Below, one piece after another: positions 54,643 to 62,108 of a stretch of DNA of 64,000 bases. Under the pieces are notes generated by a model. The model had not been told where the DNA came from. It did no database searches and worked only from the letters and a program-made list of their open reading frames with translations. Origin of the DNA: Pelosinus sp. IPA-1 (GTDB lineage Bacteria > Bacillota > Negativicutes > DSM-13327). Both the position numbers and the translations under genes were made by a program. The stretch is taken from positions 186,001 through 250,000 of the forward strand of contig NZ_BSVC01000005.1 in assembly GCF_030269905.1 (NCBI RefSeq), in the 5' to 3' direction. The stretch's first letter is position 1. Every line of letters starts with the position of its first letter.

Positions 54643-55194
54643 TTATGCAGTTTCTTTTTTCAATGTTGTAACGTGATCACTTTTTGATTGCTCCTGTGGT
54701 ATAACTGCCATAACAGATAAAGCGCGTTCTGAATTAAGTAACTCTATTAGACCGATTCTAATAGATTGCAATTCAGAATCTAAATTAGCATATCCTTGCG
54801 GAAAGTAAGATGTTCTTTTTATATGTGATTTACCAAAATCATAGTTTAAACTAAGAGCCATATTTTCTAGTAATTCAATTAATAGTTCCTCGCGTTTTTC
54901 AATCCATAATTCAATTTGCATCTTATTGTTATTTAAATGATCTAAATACACCTTCCATGATTCCATAACCGCTCTATCTTTTTTGTCCGTGCCATAAAAT
55001 ATAACATCAATCAGATTTAAAGCTTCTACGTGTTCTGGGTTCAATATAGAAGCACGAGTTTTCATAAGCGTTCTAAATATATCCTCTTTACGTTGCTTCT
55101 TTTCAGCACTTTTTTGAAGTCGCCGACTAACTTGTAATGCAATAAGCGGTGACAAAAGCATTGCAGAAAGTGTTAAAACATTAATTAATTCCAT
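54643..55194 (-). CDS. DUF6680-family membrane-anchored protein
   Basis: 183 residues. An N-terminal helix (about 3-24) anchors a helical cytoplasmic part with RKEDIFRTLMKTRASILNPE and HVEALNLIDVIFYG, typical of DUF6680. Function is unknown. ATG at 55194 has AGGATGG upstream; the ATG at 55206 overlaps the ribosome site. It probably forms an operon with the DUF4917 gene. Confidence 0.68.
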   Translation of the reverse strand: MELINVLTLSAMLLSPLIALQVSRRLQKSAEKKQRKEDIFRTLMKTRASILNPEHVEALNLIDVIFYGTDKKDRAVMESWKVYLDHLNNNKMQIELWIEKREELLIELLENMALSLNYDFGKSHIKRTSYFPQGYANLDSELQSIRIGLIELLNSERALSVMAVIPQEQSKSDHVTTLKKETA

Positions 55195-55468
55195 TAATAA
55201 CGCCATCCTTTCTAATTAATCAAATTAAGCTCTTCGACATTTTGAAGTTATTCACTATTTCCCCTAAAAATCCTGTCTAATTCTAAGAGATAAATAAAAA
55301 ACCGTCTACTTTTCAGTAGCGGCGATATTAATAATTTACTGCTTTTATTTAATTTCACATTGGAGCGTATATCACATTAAATCAACCATAATAACGGTAA
55401 ATAGCCAGAACATAGGCAACACCTCTATAGAGGTTACTATTCCCATATGGCAAACAGGTATTAAGTAA

Positions 55469-56248
55469 TTAGTCTCTCTTCTTCATTAATAAATCATATG
55501 TTGTTTCTTGCCAAAATTGTAATACTAATTCTTCTTGCTTCTTTTTATCCTTCTTATCTTTTTCTTCTATTTCAAGCTCATATTCTCTAAGTGAGATTAT
55601 GTGATTAACCAACGCAAAAGAAATACCTAAGGCAGATATAATAACTTTAATAATATCAATAATATCAATTTTAGAATAGTTATTTGCAAAATATAGTAAT
55701 GAAGTCACTGTTGTAGATATCCATAAATAAAAAGTCAATAGTGCTTTAGCCGTTTTGGGAGTTACTTTATCGTTAATCACAACATGATAGGAAAACCATA
55801 ATACTATAAATATTGCCAAAATACAAAGAAATATTTCAATTATATAATAAAAAATTATCTTGACACTATAATTAAATTCTCCTGTAAGAGTATATACAAA
55901 ACAAATTAAAATAACAAATATAAGTGACATTAACTCAAAAGAAAATTTATATAATCCTGTCAAAAATGATCGGTGTGAAAATTCTTTCACTAATTCTAAT
56001 CCAGCTTTGTCATCTCTTTTCGGTCCTTTCTTTGTTAAATATTGTAATAACATCAAGAACCAAAAATAAGTTCCTGTTATACCTATCATTAGAGAATTTA
56101 ATCTAAAAATATGAGATACACTGATTGATAATATTACCATAATTATCAATAGTAAATAGTATAATTTAATATTAAATATACTCATTTTATTAAACCATTC
56201 AACTACACTTTCCATAATTGAAAATAATTTTCGGATTATATTGAGCAT
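55469..56248 (-). CDS. uncharacterised membrane protein
   Basis: 259 residues, not recognised. It has about six membrane helices (near 27-45, 48-67, 100-122, 132-152, 167-185 and 195-215), then a highly charged tail (about 220-245, EIEEKDKKDKKKQEE). ATG at 56248 follows AGGAG by 9 bases. AT content is very high, as in the neighbours. It is upstream of the DUF6680-DUF4917 pair in the same direction, with a 274-base gap. Confidence 0.65.
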   Translation of the reverse strand: MLNIIRKLFSIMESVVEWFNKMSIFNIKLYYLLLIIMVILSISVSHIFRLNSLMIGITGTYFWFLMLLQYLTKKGPKRDDKAGLELVKEFSHRSFLTGLYKFSFELMSLIFVILICFVYTLTGEFNYSVKIIFYYIIEIFLCILAIFIVLWFSYHVVINDKVTPKTAKALLTFYLWISTTVTSLLYFANNYSKIDIIDIIKVIISALGISFALVNHIISLREYELEIEEKDKKDKKKQEELVLQFWQETTYDLLMKKRD

Positions 56249-56348
56249 AAATTTGTACTCCTAATTTAAATAGTTACTTTAAAAATTCTCATATATCTTT
56301 TCCAAATTCGACCATAAATTGACAAACTCCTTTATTAAAGTAAAAAAT

Positions 56349-56378
56349 AGAGGTAGGGCTTTTAGGTATCCTACCTCT
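56349..56378 (-). terminator. terminator on the reverse strand
   Basis: AGAGGTAGG and its complement with a 12-base loop, followed on the reverse strand by ATTTTTTACTTT. Confidence 0.65.
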
Positions 56379-56430
56379 TGTTTATCAATATTCTTCTGGG
56401 AGAAGCATCATAGAAGAGACGTGGGGAAGA

Positions 56431-56492
56431 GACGTGGGGACGGTGGTTATGTCTTGTTGAAAATCAAAAGACATAACCACCGTCCCCACGTC
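56431..56492. repeat. REP-like double palindrome, 25-bp arms
   Basis: GACGTGGGGACGGTGGTTAT plus GTCTT forms a perfect 25-base arm; its complement follows after 12 bases. Each arm also has the GACGT..GTC single-REP form with a GGGGACGGTGGTT core. A partial tandem copy (GAAGAGACGTGGG) precedes it at 56413-56430. The Ku remnant starts just after it. Confidence 0.8.
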
Positions 56493-56499
56493 CTATTTT

Positions 56500-56733
56500 A
56501 CACTGTCAACAATGCGATTTGCAGATGAGATCGTTCCTGTAAAGGAACTAGAAACTTACCTGCCTACAGATGTACAACTGTCTGACAAGGAACTTGGCAT
56601 GGCTAAAACTCTCATTGATACCTTAATTACTAAATTTGATCCATCCAATTATGAAAATGAGTATCATAAGCAAGTTATACAAATGATTGAAGATAAGGCA
56701 GGAAATGAAGATATTGCCTTAATAATCCGGTAA
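56500..56733 (+). pseudogene. Ku DNA-end-binding protein, C-terminal remnant
   Basis: The reading TLSTMRFADEIVPVKELETY is followed by SDKELGMAKTLIDTLITKF and NEYHKQVIQMIEDKAG. This is the C-terminal part of bacterial Ku, the NHEJ end-binding protein. About 75 residues remain of a usual 270 or so. The N-terminal part is missing and replaced by the palindrome ending at 56492. There is no ribosome site. No ligD gene is in the window. Confidence 0.82.
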
Positions 56734-56887
56734 ATGAAAAATATAATGAGGACAATAGCGATAAATCCATATGGAGCGTTTGAATTTGAATTTGAATTGC
56801 GCATCATGTTACCTGCCTTAGTGATTTTCTAAACATATTTTTCTATACATTCTAGAGATTACGTCTCTTTAAAGTCTTAATTCATGA

Positions 56888-56916
56888 GGAAGCGAGGGGA
56901 CAGTTCTTTTGCTTCC
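56888..56916 (+). repeat. REP-like palindrome
   Basis: GGAAGC, GAGGGGACAGTTCTTTT, GCTTCC. The arms pair and the core is GGGGACAGTTCTTTTG. The following AATATTATCTTTCATTAAAA also follows the copy at 61817. Confidence 0.75.
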
Positions 56917-56988
56917 AATATTATCTTTCATTAAAATATTAACTTTTTATTGCTTTCAAGAATAAAAAAGACTACGCTTTTGCCATTC

Positions 56989-57019
56989 ATGGGACACAGA
57001 GACAGGTTCCTTGTCCCAT
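56989..57019 (+). repeat. REP-like palindrome
   Basis: ATGGGACA ... GAGACAGGTTCCT ... TGTCCCAT; same core with different arms. Confidence 0.75.
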
Positions 57020-57059
57020 TAAAAACGCTAGCTTTCAATTGTCTTTAATTTATCGCTAA

Positions 57060-57154
57060 GTCAAATTTAAAGAGAAGCTCCTCATAAATCTACAACTAGG
57101 TCATTATGGGTAGCTTCTCTTTTGCAAAAACTAATTCCTGCTATATTTTTACAT
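57060..57154 (+). repeat. 95-bp dispersed repeat, copy 1
   Basis: Runs from GTCAAATTTAAAGAGAAGC to CTGCTATATTTTTACAT-like sequence and aligns with 59632-59727. Its internal palindrome (AGAGAAGCT ... AGCTTCTCT) is partly decayed here. Confidence 0.7.
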
Positions 57155-57173
57155 TATATTCATTATTTTACCA

Positions 57174-57308
57174 AAGCAATGCTCCGTTTCAGGCTTCTTA
57201 TCAATTGACAGTTTCTTTAATCCCAATAAAAATCGTAGCTTAGAATGATCTTAATTATATATTGCCTCTTCCATCTCTCGGAACAAACAACATGTCCCCG
57301 TGTCCCAA
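57174..57308 (+). repeat. 135-bp dispersed repeat, copy B
   Basis: Close match to 52998-53142 through its whole length, with scattered changes. It ends 16 bases from the stop of the ParA-TIR gene, so it forms that gene's 3' region. Confidence 0.75.
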
Positions 57309-57323
57309 TCATTGCTACTAAAA

Positions 57324-58667
57324 TCAACAAGTCTTATCTAAAACTTTACGTATTTTTTTTGCTATCTCAATTACACTACTAAATTCACTCGATAATGCAA
57401 GTCTATCTGCTAGCATTGGACTATAGTTAAGAATTTCATGTTTACTCACATTGTGCCAAATAGGTAAAATAACTTTTTGCCCATTAAGTTCTTTAGCAAC
57501 TAAAGAATTTAATTCATATTTAGTCCAAGTTTTATCTATAAATTTTTTAGATAAAACTACAATTCCATATCTTGAATTTATTAATCCCTTATCTATAGCC
57601 TCCCTTAAACTATCACCTACTTCAAATTCAAATTCATCATAGCAAATCCTAAATCCATATTTTATAAGTAACTTTGCTAAAGGTCTAACAAATTCGTCTT
57701 TATCTTCACTGGCATGGGAAATAAATGCATCATATTTCTTCGCTTTTAAGCGCGCATTTAATTTTGAAGATAATTGCTGCTGAAATGATTGCTTTTGTAT
57801 TGACAACTCAATTTCGCTTGCAGCAAGCAAATATACATCAGCAATATCTTTTACTTTTTTATCTAAAAATAAATCCTTTCCGCTTGCTATATAATTATTT
57901 ATTCTCGATGTTCCAGGAATAACTGCTTTAATAATTGAAGCATCCATACCTAAATGTTCATCATAAGACTGAATTAAATTTGCTAATGCTTCATCAAACC
58001 ATTGTTGATATTCCAGTTGTTCTTTTGTATTACCTTTGTTGTAGAAAAAGTAAATTTTCTTTGCTTTAGGGATTCCTATCAATTGATTAGCTTGCATTTT
58101 TTTTAAATAATTATATATAGATTGTACTCCGCGCAACGCATGCATGCTGTTATTTATTGGGAAAATAATAATATCTGCTAAATATATACTTTGTCTTTCA
58201 AAACTTGTATCTGTTCCGCGTCCACTGTCACACACGATATACTTATATTTCTTTGACGTACATATATCATTAAAAAGTCGTTTCAAATTTTCTTTTCCAT
58301 TAATAAGCTCTTCTTCCGTTGTTATATTCTTAATACTACTATATGTAAGAATATCTACTCCTTGAGAATTAGTGTATATAGTAATTGGAGGAATACCTAT
58401 TACTTTTTGCTTCACCACGTTATTGCTTAACTTGGCATCTATATTATATAATTGATGTTCTTTAAGGACCCCTAAAATCATTGAAGCATGATCCGCTGTA
58501 TTTAAATTTGCACACAAAACCTTTTCCTCAGTTAACTTAGAAATAGCTACACTCAAAAAAGCAGTAGAGCATGATTTCCCTACTCCGCCTGCACCACTGC
58601 ATATTACTATAACTTTGGAAGTTTCTTCATTACCTGAAATTGGGAGATTGTATATTTCTTCAGCCAT
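57324..58667 (-). CDS. ParA/MinD-like ATPase fused to a C-terminal TIR domain
   Basis: 447 residues. The N-terminal part (about 17-290) is a SIMIBI ATPase: P-loop SGAGGVGKS at 24-32 (K31), and a Walker-B-like YIVCDSGRGTD. The signature lysine of ParA/MinD (KGGxGK) is replaced by Ala26. From about 311 a TIR domain begins: KKYDAFISHASEDKDEF, then CYDEFEFEVGDSLREAIDKG, then SKKFIDKTWTKYELNSL. In that last motif E385, four residues after W381, matches the catalytic glutamate of NAD+-cleaving TIR enzymes. ATG at 58667 follows AAAGGA. Bacterial TIR proteins often deplete NAD+ on phage infection; here the ATPase is probably the sensor or assembly part. The gene is very AT-rich. Confidence 0.88.
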   Translation of the reverse strand: MAEEIYNLPISGNEETSKVIVICSGAGGVGKSCSTAFLSVAISKLTEEKVLCANLNTADHASMILGVLKEHQLYNIDAKLSNNVVKQKVIGIPPITIYTNSQGVDILTYSSIKNITTEEELINGKENLKRLFNDICTSKKYKYIVCDSGRGTDTSFERQSIYLADIIIFPINNSMHALRGVQSIYNYLKKMQANQLIGIPKAKKIYFFYNKGNTKEQLEYQQWFDEALANLIQSYDEHLGMDASIIKAVIPGTSRINNYIASGKDLFLDKKVKDIADVYLLAASEIELSIQKQSFQQQLSSKLNARLKAKKYDAFISHASEDKDEFVRPLAKLLIKYGFRICYDEFEFEVGDSLREAIDKGLINSRYGIVVLSKKFIDKTWTKYELNSLVAKELNGQKVILPIWHNVSKHEILNYSPMLADRLALSSEFSSVIEIAKKIRKVLDKTC

Positions 58668-58826
58668 TTGAATTCATTCCTTTTTTGAAGTTATAACACT
58701 TTATCTATACTCACAACCGTTAATCATTATATTTATCAATATTGGTATCAGAGCATTTCAAGCCCATCAAATATTTCAACAAGGTTTTTATGCTTAAATG
58801 CTACCTGCTCTCCTAATCTAGAGATT

Positions 58827-59447
58827 TTACGTGTACAATTGTTGCTGTTTAGGGTCGATTATAAAATCCTCTAAAAACTCGGGTAAGTAGCGCTCACATA
58901 TTTCTTTCCTAACGATAGCCTGTCCACCAAACAGGCGAAATACAATTACATCATCCTCCTCGTTAAGTAACATCGGCCTCCCATACATTTTTGTACATGC
59001 TTCAATCGCTTTCATCGGAATAACTGGTCTCAACCTTCTGACTTCCAACGTGCGCGTTTCATCTGACCAGCCAATCCATTCGGTTTGTCCGCCGATTACG
59101 TTATTTTCTTCAGAATGAATCCAATAATATTCAGAACTCTCATCCACAGTAGTACTTCTTTTGCATTTAAGATAACGTTTATAAAACATATTATTTTTTC
59201 CATCATGAAAAATTTTGTTTGATTCTGCTTTTAAATCTCCCTCAAAAGCCAATAGTCCAAGCAAATAGTCTGCAGAGACATCAAAGTATGTTGCGAGCTT
59301 TACCAACGCGTAGGAATCAGGTTTAGATTTATCTGTCTCGTATCTCTGAATAGATTTTATGCTAACTCCTAAATCTTCCGCTAATGTTCCTTGGCTCAAG
59401 TTGAGAGAATTTCTTAGATCTTTTATCCTTTGCCCCTGAGTTTTCAT
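58827..59447 (-). CDS. XRE-family regulator with long C-terminal part
   Basis: 206 residues. Helix-turn-helix LSQGTLAEDLGVSIKSIQRY at about 18-37; the rest (about 70-206) is an unrecognised domain with QTEWIGWSDETRTLEVRRLR. ATG at 59447 follows GGAGGGGG. It lies 159 bases upstream of the ParA-TIR gene in the same direction and may control it. Confidence 0.85.
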   Translation of the reverse strand: MKTQGQRIKDLRNSLNLSQGTLAEDLGVSIKSIQRYETDKSKPDSYALVKLATYFDVSADYLLGLLAFEGDLKAESNKIFHDGKNNMFYKRYLKCKRSTTVDESSEYYWIHSEENNVIGGQTEWIGWSDETRTLEVRRLRPVIPMKAIEACTKMYGRPMLLNEEDDVIVFRLFGGQAIVRKEICERYLPEFLEDFIIDPKQQQLYT

Positions 59448-59527
59448 AGGCTTCCCCCTCCAATTGTCTGTATATCTCGATAATAATACAAATATTTCCG
59501 TTAGAAAACAGACAATTATGTCCTATC

Positions 59528-59554
59528 TGAGTAATGGGACGGTTCTTTGACTCA
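59528..59554 (+). repeat. REP-like palindrome
   Basis: TGAGT, AATGGGACGGTTCTTTG, ACTCA; short arms around the shared core. Confidence 0.65.
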
Positions 59555-59631
59555 CAATGTTACTTTCCATATGAGACACGGAAACAGATATCCCTATATG
59601 TATCTTTAAACTGTCCGTATTTCATCTTTAT

Positions 59632-59727
59632 GTCAAATTTAAAGAGAAGCTACCCATAATCTATTAATAAGGTAGATTATGGGTAGCTTCTCTTTCATAA
59701 TTATTAAATCCTGCTATATTTTTACAT
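59632..59727 (+). repeat. 95-bp dispersed repeat, copy 2, with 23-bp hairpin
   Basis: Matches 57060-57154. Within it AAAGAGAAGCTACCCATAAT plus CTA pairs perfectly with its complement (59641-59695, 9-base loop), a strong hairpin ending in TCTCTTT. Confidence 0.75.
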
Positions 59728-59732
59728 AAGAG

Positions 59733-59761
59733 GAAGCAAGAGGACAATTCTCTTGCTTCCC
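59733..59761 (+). repeat. REP-like palindrome
   Basis: GGAAGCAAGAG-GACAATT-CTCTTGCTTCC, perfect 11-base arms; a variant of the GGAAGC copies at 56888 and 61755. Confidence 0.75.
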
Positions 59762-59804
59762 AATAAGAAAAACGATACGCGTCTTTAAAAACAAAACATT
59801 TTGA

Positions 59805-59896
59805 AACACGAAGAGTATGAAGAACACGAAGGCTTTTTTTACTATTCTTCTTTTGTTTCCTTCGTGTCCGCACTAGCGGCTTCGCGTCTTCGTGTT
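59805..59896. repeat. nested inverted repeats of AACACGAAG
   Basis: AACACGAAG (59805) pairs with CTTCGTGTT (59888-59896), and inside it AACACGAAGG (59823) pairs with CCTTCGTGT (59859-59867). It is followed closely by a GGGACACGGGGACAGG element. Confidence 0.65.
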
Positions 59897-59913
59897 TAAC
59901 GTTTTTTCACCCA

Positions 59914-59977
59914 TGGGACACGGGGACAGGTTAGTTGTTTCTTACCAGATTCTCCATGAAACAGCGTACCTGTCCCT
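59914..59977 (+). repeat. REP-like element at the LysR remnant junction
   Basis: GGGACACGGGGACAGGT at 59914 onward pairs with ACCTGTCCC at 59968-59976 across a 36-base loop. LysR-type coding sequence resumes right after it. Confidence 0.6.
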
Positions 59978-59978
59978 A

Positions 59979-60233
59979 TGTTTTAATCCAGTGATTGAGA
60001 TGATGTCAATAGATTCGTTAATTGAGGTGGTCGGGCAGAATTTAGCTGTAACGATTATTCCGAAGTCATATGTAGAAAACATTCATGACAGTAGGGTTCA
60101 AGCGATTTCTATCATAAACCCTATATTTAAAAAAGATGTAGGTATTGTATACAGAAAAGATAGATTTATGTCAGCTGCTACCAAGGCATTTATTCAGCAA
60201 TTAAAAATTGTTATTCAGACGTCAACAGATTGA
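59979..60233 (+). pseudogene. LysR-family effector domain remnant
   Basis: The frame reads CFNPVIEMMSIDSLIEVVGQ, NLAVTIIPKSYVENI and VGIVYRKDRFMSAATKAFIQ, the end of a LysR substrate-binding domain (about 84 residues). The DNA-binding part is missing and replaced by repeat elements ending at 59977. The stop at 60233 looks native. Confidence 0.8.
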
Positions 60234-60424
60234 GTTTAGATATTTCCAATCTGAATGGCAGGTTACCGTTCTTTTGGGAGGCGTTTTTTTCTTAATTGTC
60301 ATAAATTTGCCATATTTTTACTGTATAATCACTGTATGGAACTTCATAAGGGATGTATATTGAAGATCCGTGTAATAGAAAGAGCTAGGTATGCTCTTAT
60401 AGTAAAGAGAAGAAGAGGTTAATT

Positions 60425-60541
60425 ATGAATAACAAAAAAGAAAGAGAAAATGAGTGGCGCGGTCATCCCATTGTAATATTTACTGGACTGCTAGTGCTAT
60501 ACACTGCCAGTAACTCGCTTATGGCACTATTCCATTTCTAA
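60425..60541 (+). CDS. possible 38-residue membrane peptide
   Basis: ATG at 60425 preceded by AGAGG. The peptide has a charged start (MNNKKERENEWRGHP) and one hydrophobic helix (IVIFTGLLVLYTASNSLMAL). The layout fits a small single-pass membrane protein. It is followed by the SYLF-domain gene in the same direction. Not recognised. Confidence 0.5.
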   Translation: MNNKKERENEWRGHPIVIFTGLLVLYTASNSLMALFHF

Positions 60542-60680
60542 TTACAAAAATAGGCCGCAGAAAACCTGACTAGGCTTAATTTGATTTGAAAGTTAAAAAT
60601 AGATAACCTATTCAATCATTCCGTTGCTTTTCCTAGGGCGGTACAATATGTTTCAGTTACTAAATAAGGGGGATAATAAT

Positions 60681-61253
60681 ATGCATCTGAACTTACTTTA
60701 CAGAATATGTACAATGATTACCGTCATCATGATTTTTCTTGCTCCTGTTGTTTCGGCAGCTAGTATAGGGGAAAAACGTCAAGCTATACGAGATATGTCT
60801 AATGAAACCCTGGATAAATTGTATGAGGTGCACCCGAAGGCTAGGGAAGCTATTAAAAATGCAGCAGGATATGCCGTATTCAGCAACTACGGTATAAAAG
60901 TTATTGTGCTTGGTGGTGGTAGAGGTAAGGGAATGGTTATTGATAGGAATAGCGGTAGAGAGGTTTTTATGAAAAAAGCTGATGTCGGTTTAGGTTTGGG
61001 GCTGGGAGTGAAGAATTATAGGGAAGTTTTTGTTTTTGAAGACAAAAAAGCACTGAACCGCTTTATCGATCAAGGATGGCAGCTTGGCGGACAAGCTACA
61101 TTTGCGGCAACAGATGGCGTAACTGGGGGTGCTTTTCAGGGAGCGGTTTCTATTTGGCCTGGAGCGTGGCTGTATCAAATAACGGATAAAGGACTTGCTC
61201 TTGAAGTTACCGGACAGGGAACTCGCTATTATAAGGATAGTGATCTAAACTAA
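60681..61253 (+). CDS. SYLF/YSC84-domain lipid-binding protein
   Basis: 190 residues. A signal peptide (about 1-26, ending VVSA-AS) leads to a SYLF domain: KAREAIKNAAGYAVFSNYGI, GGGRGKGMVIDR and GADV-like KKADVGLGLGLGV, then SIWPGAWLYQITDKGLALE. The domain binds phosphoinositides in eukaryotes; in bacteria it is a secreted or periplasmic lipid-interacting protein of unclear role. ATG at 60681 follows GGGGGATAATAAT; longer in-frame starts lack a site and would spoil the signal peptide. Confidence 0.88.
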   Translation: MHLNLLYRICTMITVIMIFLAPVVSAASIGEKRQAIRDMSNETLDKLYEVHPKAREAIKNAAGYAVFSNYGIKVIVLGGGRGKGMVIDRNSGREVFMKKADVGLGLGLGVKNYREVFVFEDKKALNRFIDQGWQLGGQATFAATDGVTGGAFQGAVSIWPGAWLYQITDKGLALEVTGQGTRYYKDSDLN

Positions 61254-61316
61254 AATTACAGTAGTTCGGTTCTGTTTGGCAGCTAGTTTATACGGAAAAT
61301 GACATCATTTCATATA

Positions 61317-61355
61317 AAGACCTATTCCGTTACAAGGAGAAGCGGAATAGGTCTT
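61317..61355 (+). terminator. terminator of the SYLF gene
   Basis: AAGACCTATTCCG and its complement CGGAATAGGTCTT with a 13-base loop, 64 bases after the stop. Confidence 0.7.
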
Positions 61356-61380
61356 ATATGTTTTCTTAGGTATTGACAAC

Positions 61381-61429
61381 CTCCCCTGCCCAGTGTACTA
61401 TTTCTCTAATACACCGGGCAGGGGAGGTT
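61381..61429. repeat. GC-rich hairpin
   Basis: CCTCCCCTGCCC (61381-61392) pairs with GGGCAGGGGAGG (61417-61428), extended inward by GTGTA/TACAC around one mismatch. No T-tract; role unknown. Confidence 0.55.
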
Positions 61430-61603
61430 GCGGACTAAGGAGATGAAGGTGTGAATTTAGAATTTGATGCTAAAATGCCTATATATATAAATTATGGAAA
61501 AAACATTAGGGAATACAAATAGTGGTTGCTTTGAATAGTAAGCAAAACAAGTCAAGAAACAGTGCCTTGCCTTATGATACTCTTGGTACAGGAGGTGAAA
61601 CAA

Positions 61604-61753
61604 ATGGAGAACTGGGATAAGATAGATGCAGTCCAGCGGATGCAGAATTATATTGAAGAGCATCTGACTGAACCAATCATGCTGTATAGGTTAGCGCAAG
61701 CCGCTGGTTATTCTCCCTGGCATGCATCCCGTATATTCAAGGAGTTGACAGAA
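61604..61753 (+). pseudogene. AraC-family regulator, N-terminal stub
   Basis: ATG at 61604 after GGAGGTG. The frame reads MENWDKIDAVQRMQNYIEEH, LTEPIMLYRLAQAAGYSPWH and ASRIFKELT, one AraC helix-turn-helix. At 61755 it runs into two tandem REP-like palindromes, and no AraC sequence follows. The ribosome site is intact, so a short fused peptide might still be made. Confidence 0.8.
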
Positions 61754-61754
61754 A

Positions 61755-61869
61755 GGAAGCGAGGGGACGGTTCTTTTGCTTCCAAAAAGGAAGCGAGGGG
61801 ACGGTTCTTTTGCTTCCAATATTATCTTTCATTAAAAATAAGAGACAAAAGGGACGTTTCTTTTTTGTC
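61755..61869 (+). repeat. cluster of three REP-like palindromes
   Basis: Two identical tandem units, GGAAGCGAGGGGACGGTTCT followed by TTTGCTTCC (61755-61783 and 61789-61817), are followed by GACAAAA-GGGACGTTTCTT-TTTTGTC (61844-61869). All share the GGGACG(G/T)TTC core with self-pairing arms. They abut the transposase stub on the other strand. Confidence 0.85.
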
Positions 61870-61970
61870 AACCTTTTGGCTATTATGCCTTGCGTTATTC
61901 CCGTTGCTCGCGCAATTTGACGTATCAATAGCCCGTCTTCTTTTATTCGCCGAATTACATTATTAATGCC
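61860..61970 (-). pseudogene. C-terminal stub of a REP-associated (Y1-type) transposase
   Basis: The reverse frame reads INNVIRRIKEDGLLIRQIAR followed by ATGITQGIIAKRLTKK. Many Firmicute Y1/REP-associated tyrosine transposases end in a helix-turn-helix of this type (IK-x-GLSIRQIxRLTGIxxGI). The catalytic HUH and Tyr parts are missing; upstream is another palindrome (61972-62030). The frame continues into the REP cluster before a stop. This is my best reading of the fragment; about 37 residues is short. Confidence 0.6.
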
Positions 61971-61971
61971 A

Positions 61972-62030
61972 AGGGGACGGGGTTATTGACACTACCTTCA
62001 ATCGATTCCATTGTCAACAACCCCGTCCCT
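61972..62030. repeat. long REP-like palindrome
   Basis: AGGGGACGGGGTTATTGAC pairs with GTCAACAACCCCGTCCCT (one mismatch, one unpaired base) across a 22-base loop. Confidence 0.75.
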
Positions 62031-62108
62031 GTGAAATTCCTTAGCTGCGACAATTAGCACACAGTAAAACCCGCCGCAAGGGCAGGTTTCTTCCAGACCA
62101 GGCAGACG

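Noticed and set aside
56319-56528. 69-codon frame across the palindrome at 56431
   Set aside because: It is translation of the repeat itself; no domain and no ribosome site.
56775-56797. GAATTT triplicate
   Set aside because: A three-unit tandem run of six bases in an AT-rich gap is expected by chance or slippage and has no clear role.
61737-61928. Reverse frame as a separate 63-residue protein
   Set aside because: Only its first part resembles a protein (transposase end); the rest is REP DNA read through. It is listed as a pseudogene instead.
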